Shown here piece after piece: positions 8,999 through 16,718 of a stretch of DNA of 32,544 bases. Under the pieces are notes generated by a model that was not told the DNA's origin, did not search any database, and saw only the letters and a list, made by a program, of their open reading frames with translations. Numbering within the stretch: position 1 is the first letter of the stretch; each line of letters begins with the position of its first letter. A program made the position numbers and the translations under genes. Origin of the DNA: Kiritimatiellia bacterium (GTDB lineage Bacteria; Verrucomicrobiota; Kiritimatiellia; RFP12; UBA1067). The stretch spans positions 1 to 32,544 of the forward strand of contig CAAFYT010000001.1 of the NCBI GenBank assembly GCA_900767325.1, given 5' to 3'.

Positions 8999-10192
8999 AT
9001 GCTGCATGTCAACGAGAACTACTCCAAGATCAAGCCGACGTATCTCTTCGCCGAGATCGCGCATCGCGTGATTGCCCATCAAGCGGCGAACCCTTCCGCG
9101 CAGGTGATCCGGTTGGGTATCGGCGACGTCACCGAGCCCCTGGCGAGCGCGGTCATCGCGGCGATGCACAAGGCCGTGGACGACGAGGGTGGACGCGGCG
9201 AATTCCACGGCTACGGCCCCGAGCAGGGCTATGCGTTTCTGCGAGAGAAGATCGCGGCCTTTGACTTCAAGGCGCGAGGACTTGATATCTCCGCAGATGA
9301 GATACTTGTCTCGGACGGTGCGAAATGCGATTGCGGCAACATCCAGGAGCTTTTTGGTGCTGACGTGAAGATCGCCGTCGGAGATCCCGTCTATCCGGTC
9401 TATGTCGATACAAATGTCATGGCTGGGCGCACAAACATCCAACTCCTGCCCTGTACGGCGGAGAACCATTTCGTGGCGAGTTCCGAGGGGTGTGAGGCCG
9501 ACATCGTCTACCTTTGCTATCCCAACAATCCTACGGGGGCGGTGGCGACCAAGGAACAGCTGCAGAAATGGGTGGATTGGGCGAACGATCGCAGGGCTCT
9601 CGTCATCTTTGACGCGGCCTACGAGGCGTTCATCCGCAATCCGGACATCCCTCATTCGATCTACGAGTGCGCGGGGGCCAAGACATGCGCAATCGAGATT
9701 CGCTCTTTCTCGAAAACCGCTGGTTTCACCGGTGTGCGTTGCGGCTACACGGTGGTTCCGAACGAGCTCGTAGCTTATGCGGCCGATGGCTCGAAAGTGC
9801 CTCTGAAGCCGATGTGGACGCGACGGCAAACCACGAAGTTCAACGGCGCAAGCTACATCACCCAGCGTGGCGCCGAGGCGATCTACACGCCCGAAGGCCA
9901 AGCCGAGACGAAGGCAACGATTGACTACTACCTCGGCAATGCCGCCGTGATCCGGTCGGCTCTCGCCGATCTGGGCTATGCGGTGACAGGAGGTGACAAT
10001 TCGCCCTATCTGTGGGTGGATGTGAAGGGCGAGAGCTGGTCGTTCTTCGATCGGTTGCTCGAAAAAGCGCACGTGGTGACGACGCCGGGCTCCGGCTTTG
10101 GCAAGGCGGGCGAGGGATTCATCCGCATTTCCGCCTTCAATTCGCGTGCAAACGTGCTGGAGGCGATGGAAAGGATCAGGAGGGTTCTATGA
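8999..10192 (+). CDS. dapL: LL-diaminopimelate aminotransferase
   Basis: This PLP enzyme converts tetrahydrodipicolinate directly to LL-diaminopimelate, bypassing the succinylase/acetylase routes of lysine and peptidoglycan synthesis. The N-terminus (HVNENYSKIKPTYLFAEI) and IRLGIGDVTEPL are typical of DapL. YPNNPTG, DAAYEAF and SFSKTAGFTGVRCG (PLP lysine K239) are fold-type-I aminotransferase motifs. I chose ATG 8999 because homologues begin like this and AAAGG (8985-8989) is nine bases upstream; ATG 8975 would add eight atypical residues inside the previous gene. DapL occurs in plants, chlamydiae, Verrucomicrobia, Lentisphaerae and some other groups, and supports a PVC assignment. Confidence 0.95.
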   Translation: MLHVNENYSKIKPTYLFAEIAHRVIAHQAANPSAQVIRLGIGDVTEPLASAVIAAMHKAVDDEGGRGEFHGYGPEQGYAFLREKIAAFDFKARGLDISADEILVSDGAKCDCGNIQELFGADVKIAVGDPVYPVYVDTNVMAGRTNIQLLPCTAENHFVASSEGCEADIVYLCYPNNPTGAVATKEQLQKWVDWANDRRALVIFDAAYEAFIRNPDIPHSIYECAGAKTCAIEIRSFSKTAGFTGVRCGYTVVPNELVAYAADGSKVPLKPMWTRRQTTKFNGASYITQRGAEAIYTPEGQAETKATIDYYLGNAAVIRSALADLGYAVTGGDNSPYLWVDVKGESWSFFDRLLEKAHVVTTPGSGFGKAGEGFIRISAFNSRANVLEAMERIRRVL

Positions 10193-11901
10193 GGTTGTTT
10201 TGCAGTGTGGCGCTGGCTGCGCTGACGTGGTATCCGGCGACGAACTGGGTGGATCGCCCCGATCCGGTGGCAAGCCCTCACGCCCGCAAGGGCGGCACAT
10301 TGCGCTTCAACGGCTCGCAGAGTCCGAAGAGCTATAACGCCTACATCGACAACAATACATACACGAAGATGACCTTTGATCTCATGTATGAGAACCTGAT
10401 CGCGGTGGACGCCGAGACGCTGGAGTTCGAGCCGAGTCTGGCGCGTCACTGGGCCGTATCGGACGATGGTCGGGAATATACGTTCGTGCTGGACGAACGT
10501 GCGATGTGGTCCGATGGCGAGCCGATTACCGCCGATGACGTGAAGTGGACCTTCGACGTTGTCATGGATCGAAGGAACGACACGGGGCCGTTCAAGACGA
10601 TTCTCGGCGTGTTCGAAAGCCCGGAGGTTCTCGATGCGCGGACGGTACGCTTCCGCAAGAAGGGCAATTCTCCGAAGGATTGGCGCGACATCATCAACTG
10701 TGGCATGTTCTGGATCATGCCGAAGCATGCGTTCGACGGCAAGGATTTCAATAAGGTTCCGATTCTGAACGCGCCAGTCTCCTCCGCCTATCGCCTCGCA
10801 CGCGTTGAGGCCGAGGTTGAGGCGGAGTTTCGGCGAAACGAGAACTGGTGGCGCAGGGACTTTCCTTCTGCGCAGGGCGTCTGCAACTTCGACCGAATCC
10901 TCATGCGCTACTACATGGACAACGAAAATGCATTCGAGGCACTGAAGAAAAACATGATTGACGTCTACCCCGTCTATACCGCGAGGATTATGAACCAGGA
11001 GACGAACGGGCCGAAGTTCGAGCGCAACTGGCTCCTGAAGCGTCGTGTGCGAAATCACGAGCCGATCGGCTTCCAGGGTTTCGCAATGAACATGCGCCGG
11101 CCTCCGTTTGACAATCTCAAAGTTCGTCAGGCGATGGCGAAGCTTGTTGATCGCGAGACGATGAATCGCACAATGATGAATGGTGAGTATTTTCTGCTCG
11201 ACAGTTACTACAGCGATCTTTACGATGAGAAGCATCCGTGCACAAACCGGAGGTGGACTTATGACGTGGAGGGGGCGAAGGCGCTATTAAAGGAAGCGGG
11301 CTATGAAAACGGCTTCTCCTTTACCTTTCTTTCCCGTGCGGCAAGCGAGGACAAGTTTCTTGCGCTCTTCAACCATGCCCTTGCCGAGTGCGAGATCAAG
11401 ATGACGATCATTCGCAAGGATTTCGCCGGCTGGATGCGCGACATGGATTCCTTCAACTTTGACATGACCTGGGCGAGCTGGGGTGCAAGTATCTTCCGCA
11501 ACCCCGAGACATTGTGGAGTTCTGGCGAGGGCAAGCGCAACGGTGGCAATAACGTAACGGGGCTCGACCTTCCGGAGCTGGATCGATTGATTGCCGAGGA
11601 GAAGCTGATGCCCACGATTGCCGAGCGCGACGAGGCGTATCGGAAGATGGATCGTCTCATCAGCGAGGCTGTGCCGTACGTGCTTCTTTGGCAGACCGGT
11701 GAGCAACGTCTTCTCTACTGGAACAAGTTCGGTATGCCCGAAACCATCCTGAGTCGCTACGGAAACGAGGACGGCATCATGCCCTACTGGTGGTTTGACG
11801 AGGATAAGTCGCGCGAACTCAAAGGGGCAATCGAGACGAACGGCTTTCTGCCGTCTGTGCCGTTGCGAATCGACTTCGACAATCCGCAGGCAGGAAAATG
11901 A
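10189..11901 (+). CDS. Family-5 extracellular solute-binding protein (peptide/YejA-like)
   Basis: The 570-residue product matches the SBP_bac_5 fold that delivers oligopeptides or related solutes to ABC importers. Visible features are ARKGGTLRFNG near the N-terminus, LARHWAVSDDGREYTF, RAMWSDGEPITADDVKWTFD, and FDNLKVRQAMAKLVDRE in the second lobe. HARKGGTLR at the start resembles the YejA subgroup. A short hydrophobic N-terminus (about residues 3-15) may be a signal peptide for export to the periplasm, but no clear cleavage site is seen. The ATG at 10189 overlaps the dapL stop (ATGA) and has AGGAGG five bases upstream. No permease or ATPase gene adjoins it, so the partner transporter must be elsewhere. 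Confidence 0.85.
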   Translation: MRLFCSVALAALTWYPATNWVDRPDPVASPHARKGGTLRFNGSQSPKSYNAYIDNNTYTKMTFDLMYENLIAVDAETLEFEPSLARHWAVSDDGREYTFVLDERAMWSDGEPITADDVKWTFDVVMDRRNDTGPFKTILGVFESPEVLDARTVRFRKKGNSPKDWRDIINCGMFWIMPKHAFDGKDFNKVPILNAPVSSAYRLARVEAEVEAEFRRNENWWRRDFPSAQGVCNFDRILMRYYMDNENAFEALKKNMIDVYPVYTARIMNQETNGPKFERNWLLKRRVRNHEPIGFQGFAMNMRRPPFDNLKVRQAMAKLVDRETMNRTMMNGEYFLLDSYYSDLYDEKHPCTNRRWTYDVEGAKALLKEAGYENGFSFTFLSRAASEDKFLALFNHALAECEIKMTIIRKDFAGWMRDMDSFNFDMTWASWGASIFRNPETLWSSGEGKRNGGNNVTGLDLPELDRLIAEEKLMPTIAERDEAYRKMDRLISEAVPYVLLWQTGEQRLLYWNKFGMPETILSRYGNEDGIMPYWWFDEDKSRELKGAIETNGFLPSVPLRIDFDNPQAGK

Positions 11902-12719
11902 CGGAGGATTACGAGCTTTTGGACAGCGGCGACGGGCGTAAGCTCGAGCGCTTTGGCAGGCAGGTGCTTGTACGTCCGTGTTCGCAGGCGCTTTGGCGAC
12001 CAACGCATCCGCGCGCGACATGGGATCGTGCCGACGCCTCGTTTGACCGTGAAGAGGGCAATCGCTGGCATGGACGCGGCAACTTGCCGACGAGCTGGAC
12101 GATCGAGACGGCTGGCATTGTATTCAGGCTTTGTGGGACGGATTTTGGGCATCTCGGCATCTTTCCCGAACAACGTGCACAATGGGAGTGGATTCGCGAA
12201 AACGTCCGTCCAGGACTGAGGGTTCTGAACCTTTTCGCCTATTCCGGCGGCTCGACGCTAGCTGCAGCTCTTGGAGGCGCCGAGGTGTGCCACCTCGACG
12301 CTTCACGGGGCATGGTGGACTGGGCGCGAGAGAACGCGGCCCTCAACCACCTTGAGAACCATCCCATTCGCTGGATCGTCGATGACGCGCACAAGTTCAT
12401 GAAGCGCGAAGTGCGGCGGGGTCGGCGCTACGACGCAGTGATTCTCGATCCGCCTACGTTTGGTCGTGGAGCAGGCGGAGAGATGTACAGGATTGAACGC
12501 GATCTCGACGAGACGCTTCGGCTTGTCGGCGAGCTTCTTTCCGAGACGCCGCGTTTCGTGCTCTTCTCGTCTCACACGCCAGGGCTCTCGGTTCGCGTGG
12601 CGGAGAATCTTCTTGCGCAGATGTGGCCGAGGGCGAGTGTCGAAGCGGGCGAAATGCTGCTGGAAGGGAAGAGAGTGCTCGCCTGTCCCAGCGGCGTCTA
12701 CTGTCGGGTGATTTGGTAA
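11898..12719 (+). CDS. Class I SAM-dependent methyltransferase, RlmI/RlmK-like
   Basis: The 273-residue product carries a Rossmann methyltransferase domain of the COG1092 type, related to the 23S rRNA methyltransferases RlmI and RlmK. The SAM-binding motif I is in LNLFAYSGGSTLAAAL (from about residue 111), the acidic end of strand 2 in CHLDAS, and motif IV in VILDPPTFGRG. The N-terminal part (FPEQRAQWEWI) is typical of a small lineage of these proteins that lack the PUA domain of RlmI. An RNA substrate is likely from family knowledge, but the exact base is unknown. Its ATG overlaps the upstream stop as ATGA, and a 21-base gap separates it from the next gene. Confidence 0.83.
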   Translation: MTEDYELLDSGDGRKLERFGRQVLVRPCSQALWRPTHPRATWDRADASFDREEGNRWHGRGNLPTSWTIETAGIVFRLCGTDFGHLGIFPEQRAQWEWIRENVRPGLRVLNLFAYSGGSTLAAALGGAEVCHLDASRGMVDWARENAALNHLENHPIRWIVDDAHKFMKREVRRGRRYDAVILDPPTFGRGAGGEMYRIERDLDETLRLVGELLSETPRFVLFSSHTPGLSVRVAENLLAQMWPRASVEAGEMLLEGKRVLACPSGVYCRVIW

Positions 12720-12740
12720 TGAACAAAAAGGAGAAACAAG

Positions 12741-13373
12741 ATGAGAGACCTGTTTATCGTTGGCGCTGGTGGGTTTGGTCGTGAAGCGGTCTGGACCGTT
12801 GAGCGCATCAATGCTGCCGCGCAGCAGCCGCTCTGGAATGTCATCGGCTTTGCCGATGACGACCCCGCCAAGGCGGAGGGCAACTTCGAGGGTTATCCGA
12901 TGCTCGGCTCGGTCGAGAAGGCCTCGCTCGACAATCCGGGCGCATCGGTCTTCATCGCAATCGGTGACAACGCGATTCGCCGCAGGATCTATGGACAGCT
13001 CCGTGGTCACGACTTTCCTGCGCTCATCGACCCCTCGGCGCAGGTTTCGCCGACGACCGAGTTCAAGCATGGCACGTTCATTGCGGTCGAGGCGGTGGTC
13101 TCGGTTGGTACGGAGATTGGCAAGTTCGTGATCATCAACGCTCGCGCGGGCGTGGGCCATGATTCCATTGTTGGTGATTTCGCCAACATCGCGCCCGGCG
13201 TTTCCCTTTCGGGCCATACTCGGATCGGTGAAGACGCCTTTATGGGAACCAACAGTTGTACCGCGCCGGGTCTTTCGGTTGGCGCGGGGGCGGTCGTGGC
13301 GTGCGGAACGCCGGTGCTGGCGAATGTCGAACCCGGTGTGACGCTGAGCCCGTTCGGGACGCTTCGGGCTTGA
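12741..13373 (+). CDS. NeuD/PglD-family sugar O- or N-acyltransferase
   Basis: The 210-residue product has the two-part layout of the NeuD/PglD family: an N-terminal nucleotide-sugar-binding Rossmann-like part beginning with LFIVGAGGFGREA, then a left-handed beta-helix of hexapeptide repeats (from about residue 95, for example GTEIGKFVIINARAGVGHD). The His in GVGHDSIVG is the expected catalytic base. Members acetylate UDP-4-amino sugars (bacillosamine route) or sialic acid. AAGGAG at 12728-12733 is seven bases before the ATG. The stop overlaps the waaA start as TTGA. The WbpM/PglF-like gene at 30296 could supply a precursor in the same pathway, but the aminotransferase step is not in the window, so this is only suggestive. 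Confidence 0.82.
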   Translation: MRDLFIVGAGGFGREAVWTVERINAAAQQPLWNVIGFADDDPAKAEGNFEGYPMLGSVEKASLDNPGASVFIAIGDNAIRRRIYGQLRGHDFPALIDPSAQVSPTTEFKHGTFIAVEAVVSVGTEIGKFVIINARAGVGHDSIVGDFANIAPGVSLSGHTRIGEDAFMGTNSCTAPGLSVGAGAVVACGTPVLANVEPGVTLSPFGTLRA

Positions 13374-15526
13374 AGTGGTGTCTCTATAACTTGGCGTTTG
13401 CGCTGGTGTATCCATTCCTTCTGCCGGGATTTCTCGTGCGGATGGTGCGACGTGGCGGCTACGCGAAGCGCTTTGGCGATCGGTTCGCGCTTTATCCGGC
13501 GGAAATCGTCGCTCGCTTTCGAGTGCGGGCTGTCTCGGGCCGGAGATTTGTTTGGATTCACGCGGTCAGCGTGGGGGAGGTGCAGGTTGCAGGACAGCTC
13601 ATGCGCGAATGGCGTCTGGTCGACCCCGCCGTGCGCTTTTGCGTGTCCACCACGTCGTCAACGGGGTGGTCTGTCGCCGTGCGTGAATGCGCGGCGGATG
13701 ACATGCTTGTCTACGCCCCGTTGGATTTTCCGAATTTCGTGAAGAGCGCGGTGCGGACGATTGATCCGTGTGCCGTCGTGCTGACGGAAAGCGAGATCTG
13801 GCCGAACCTTATCCGCACCGTTAGCAAGGCGGGGATTCCGCTTTTTCTGATCAATGCCCGCGTGAGCGACCGTAGCGCGCCGCGTTATCGTTGGGCGAGA
13901 TTCTTTTTCGGCGACGTGTTCCGGTGTTTCACGCGCATCTTCGCCCAAAGCGATGTCGACCGTGATCGGCTTGTGGCGGCTGGCGCGCCGATTGGTCGGA
14001 TTGAAGTCACGGGGAGCTTCAAGTTTGATGCCGCGCATCGCAATGAGGCGAAGGAACGCGAACTTGATGCGTGGATTGGCGGAGGGCGAATTCTGCTCGG
14101 CGGATCCATCTGGCCGGGAGAGGACAAGGTCCTTCTTTCCATCTACCGTGAACTTGTCGATCTTCATCCGGATTGCCGGCTCGTTCTTGCGCCGCGTCAT
14201 TTCGAGAAAGCCGATGCCGTGGAGGCGAACGTGAAGATGGCTGGTTTTGTCTGTGTGCGGCGCAGCCGGGGCGAGCGCGGCGAGGGCGTGCTCCTCTGCG
14301 ATACGACTGGCGAGCTGATGGGGCTCTACGGTGTCGCAGACGTGGTCTTTGTCGGCAAATCCCTATGTGCGCATGGTTCGCAGAATATGATCGAGCCGTG
14401 CCTTTGCGGCAAGCCGACCTTGGTTGGCCCCTGGACGGAGAACTTCCGTCCGGTGATGCGTGACCTTCTTTCGGCGAATGCGATCGAACAGGTGAAGGAT
14501 GCGGAAGCGTTGCGTCGTCGGATTCTTTCGATCTTTGATTCGCCCGATGAGGCGGCGCATCTGGGTAAACGCGCCCGTGAGGCGGTGCAACGACGTTGTG
14601 GCGTGGTCTTGCGATGCGTGAAGGCCATTCGTTCCGCGCTTTGCCTTGCGCTGGTCTGCTTGTTCGCCGGCTGCGCGGATGACGCCAAGGAAGTCGAAGA
14701 CCAACCGAATCCGCCGAAAACCGAATATGTGTTTGCGCCGGTGCGAACGGCGTGTCGGCTGATTGGCGTATTGGAGAATCCCGAGGCGATATCGAATGCG
14801 GTGGTCGTTAAGGAGCTGGATGTGCGCGAAATGACGGCGGGGGACTTTCGCCACGAGCTTGAGGCAATGCCCGGCGAAGATGTCCACGTGTGGATGCCAG
14901 GGCGTTACTACTGGTTGCTTGTCGGCCGCATCACGACCAACGCCGTCTCTCTTGCGAAGGCGATGGACGTGCTTTCGGTAGACGACGATTGTCGCTCTTT
15001 GCCCGCGCTTTTCGCGAATTACGCGGGCACTCGAGATGAGATGCTGCCTGCGTTTTCGTCTGATCTGAAAGGTTCCGTCGTTCCCGAATGGTTTGTAACC
15101 CGCGAGATTCCGCAGCTTCCCTGGCTGGACCTGGCCGGAATCGACAGCGATATCCTCGGCGACGTTGTGGCGGAGATGCGTGCGGCGCAGATCGTGCGCC
15201 GTGAGGTTCTGAGCGGCGATATGCTGGCGGCTCGGGCGACGAACAAAGATGAGGAGGAAAAGGCCGAGGTGGCGTGGGCGAGCGCTGCCGAAAAGAATCC
15301 GGAGGATCTCTTCATCCTTGAGCGTCTTGACCGACTTGAACGCAACGCGAAGGGCTTTCTGGAGGTTGACAAGCTCCTGCAGGCGTTGAAATGCTACGAG
15401 ACGATGGTGATCATTCAGCCAAAGAACGCCAAGGCGGTGTTCAACTTCGGCATGTGCCTGAAGAAGATCGGCAAACTGGACATGGCCGAGAAGGTCCTCA
15501 AGCGCGCCGAGGAACTCGCCAAATGA
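13370..15526 (+). CDS. waaA: KDO transferase fused in frame to a lipoprotein-like TPR protein
   Basis: The first ~416 residues are 3-deoxy-D-manno-octulosonic acid transferase (WaaA/KdtA), which adds KDO to lipid IVA at the inner membrane. An N-terminal membrane anchor is followed by HAVSVGEVQ (catalytic Glu70), TESEIWPNL, GGSIWPGED and a GSQNMIEP donor-site segment. At ~416 residues it already equals a complete WaaA. The frame then continues without a stop into a lipoprotein-like sequence with a basic n-region, a hydrophobic core and LFAGC (Cys435), then a poorly recognised region and a TPR-like helical pair at the C-terminus (about 660-718). The TTG start at 13370 overlaps neuD (TTGA). Either a genuine fusion, a lost stop codon or an indel is possible; see the nested entry at 14618. 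Confidence 0.85.
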   Translation: MKWCLYNLAFALVYPFLLPGFLVRMVRRGGYAKRFGDRFALYPAEIVARFRVRAVSGRRFVWIHAVSVGEVQVAGQLMREWRLVDPAVRFCVSTTSSTGWSVAVRECAADDMLVYAPLDFPNFVKSAVRTIDPCAVVLTESEIWPNLIRTVSKAGIPLFLINARVSDRSAPRYRWARFFFGDVFRCFTRIFAQSDVDRDRLVAAGAPIGRIEVTGSFKFDAAHRNEAKERELDAWIGGGRILLGGSIWPGEDKVLLSIYRELVDLHPDCRLVLAPRHFEKADAVEANVKMAGFVCVRRSRGERGEGVLLCDTTGELMGLYGVADVVFVGKSLCAHGSQNMIEPCLCGKPTLVGPWTENFRPVMRDLLSANAIEQVKDAEALRRRILSIFDSPDEAAHLGKRAREAVQRRCGVVLRCVKAIRSALCLALVCLFAGCADDAKEVEDQPNPPKTEYVFAPVRTACRLIGVLENPEAISNAVVVKELDVREMTAGDFRHELEAMPGEDVHVWMPGRYYWLLVGRITTNAVSLAKAMDVLSVDDDCRSLPALFANYAGTRDEMLPAFSSDLKGSVVPEWFVTREIPQLPWLDLAGIDSDILGDVVAEMRAAQIVRREVLSGDMLAARATNKDEEEKAEVAWASAAEKNPEDLFILERLDRLERNAKGFLEVDKLLQALKCYETMVIIQPKNAKAVFNFGMCLKKIGKLDMAEKVLKRAEELAK
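14618..15526 (+). other. Possible internal start of a TPR lipoprotein within the waaA frame
   Basis: GTG at 14618 would begin a 302-residue protein whose first 19 residues (VKAIRSALCLALVCLFAGC) form a plausible lipoprotein signal: two basic residues, about twelve hydrophobic ones and a lipobox-like FAGC, then Ala-Asp-Asp after the Cys. The Phe at -3 is less common than Leu. The mature part ends in a TPR-like repeat (ALKCYETMVIIQPKNAKAV). No clear Shine-Dalgarno precedes the GTG. The GTG is followed by A, so TGA lies in the +1 frame, the same four-base overlap arrangement used elsewhere here. I infer that this was, or is, a separate gene; whether it starts independently is not decided by sequence. 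Confidence 0.5.
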
Positions 15527-15538
15527 GGAGATGGAACA

Positions 15539-16705
15539 ATGGATAACTTCGAATTCTATTCGCCGACGCGCTTCGTGTTCGGACGCGGCGTGGAGACGCG
15601 CACGGGAGAACTCGTGCGCACCACAGGCGGAAGCAAGGTGATGCTTGTCTATGGAGGCGGCAGCATCAAGGCGAACGGCATCTACGACAAGGTGCTTGAC
15701 TCGTTGCGCAAGGCGGAGGTCGAGGTCGTGCCGTTAGGCGGCGTACGGCCGAATCCGCGCAGCGGGCTTGTTCGCGAAGGCATCGCTCGCGGCCGTGCGG
15801 AGAGGGTCGATTTCCTTCTTGCGGTCGGCGGTGGTAGCGTGATCGACACGGCGAAGGCCATTGCCTTCGGCATTCTTTACGAGGGGGATTTCGCCGATTT
15901 CTACTTTGGCAAGGACGTAAAGAAGCCGGTTTCCGTGCCGAAGGCACTGCCTGTTGGTGCGGTGCTGACGCTGGCCGCGGCTGGTAGTGAGGCCTCGGCG
16001 AACAGCATCATCAACCTGGAACCCGGCAATCTCAAGCGCGGCGCGACGGGCGATGCGCTACGGCCCAGGTTCGCCGTGATGAACCCCGAGTTTACCTACA
16101 CGCTTCCTCCGTTTCAGACGGCTTGCGGCGCTGTGGACATTTTTGCACATGTCGTGGAGCGCTATTTCACCCCCACGCGGAATGTCGAGGTGGGCGACGA
16201 GCTCTGCGAAGGGCTGATGCGCGCCGTCGTGGCGGCGAGTCGGAAGGCTCTTGCCGATCCGCGCGACTACGACGCTCGTGCGGAGCTGATGTGGGCGGGG
16301 TCGTTGGCGCACAACAACATCTGTGGCGTGGGACGTGTGCAGGACTGGGCGAGCCACGGCATCGAGCATGAGCTTTCGGCGCTCTACGATTGCGCGCATG
16401 GCGCAGGATTGGCCGTGGTGATGCCGGCGTGGCTAGAGTATGTGAAAGATGCCGATTCCATCCGTGTGCGGCGCTTCGCGCAACGCGTGTTCGGTGCGGA
16501 AACGGCCGAAGAGGGAATCTCGTGCTATCGTGCGTGGATTCGCGAGCTCGGCCTACCCCAGACCTTCGTCGAACTCGGCGCGCGGAAGGAGGATATTCCA
16601 ATGCTTGTGCGGAAGTTGGGTCTGAATGGCGGAGTAATCGGCGGCTTCAAGGCGTTGACGGAAGGGGATGTCGAGGCGATCCTGAACAGGGCCGCCGAAA
16701 TATGA
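15539..16705 (+). CDS. Iron-containing alcohol dehydrogenase, YqhD/BDH type
   Basis: The 388-residue product is a group III metal-dependent alcohol dehydrogenase that reduces aldehydes with NAD(P)H in the cytoplasm. The GGGS cofactor motif is at residues 97-100, and VYGGGSIKANGIYD near residue 40 is typical of the butanol dehydrogenase/YqhD subgroup. The four metal ligands line up as Asp200, His204, His273 and His287. AGGAG at 15526-15530 lies eight bases before the ATG, and the gene follows the waaA-lipoprotein frame by 12 bases. The natural substrate is not predictable; fermentative aldehyde reduction or detoxification is likely. The TGA stop (16703-16705) forms part of the next promoter. 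Confidence 0.92.
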   Translation: MDNFEFYSPTRFVFGRGVETRTGELVRTTGGSKVMLVYGGGSIKANGIYDKVLDSLRKAEVEVVPLGGVRPNPRSGLVREGIARGRAERVDFLLAVGGGSVIDTAKAIAFGILYEGDFADFYFGKDVKKPVSVPKALPVGAVLTLAAAGSEASANSIINLEPGNLKRGATGDALRPRFAVMNPEFTYTLPPFQTACGAVDIFAHVVERYFTPTRNVEVGDELCEGLMRAVVAASRKALADPRDYDARAELMWAGSLAHNNICGVGRVQDWASHGIEHELSALYDCAHGAGLAVVMPAWLEYVKDADSIRVRRFAQRVFGAETAEEGISCYRAWIRELGLPQTFVELGARKEDIPMLVRKLGLNGGVIGGFKALTEGDVEAILNRAAEI

Positions 16706-16711
16706 TATAAT
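16683..16711 (+). promoter_or_regulatory. Extended -10 promoter of the CoA ligase unit
   Basis: TGATATAAT spans 16703-16711, with the TG supplied by the stop codon of the alcohol dehydrogenase. The best -35 candidate, TGAACA at 16683-16688 (17-base spacing), matches the consensus in four of six positions. The start codon at 16719 begins eight bases after the hexamer ends, so transcription would begin at or one base before the ATG. No Shine-Dalgarno exists in this gap. Confidence 0.78.
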
Positions 16712-16718
16712 ACCGACT

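Noticed and set aside
8975..9001. ATG at 8975 as the dapL start
   Set aside because: It adds eight residues not typical of DapL and overlaps the previous gene; ATG 8999 has better spacing to AAAGG and matches the family N-terminus.
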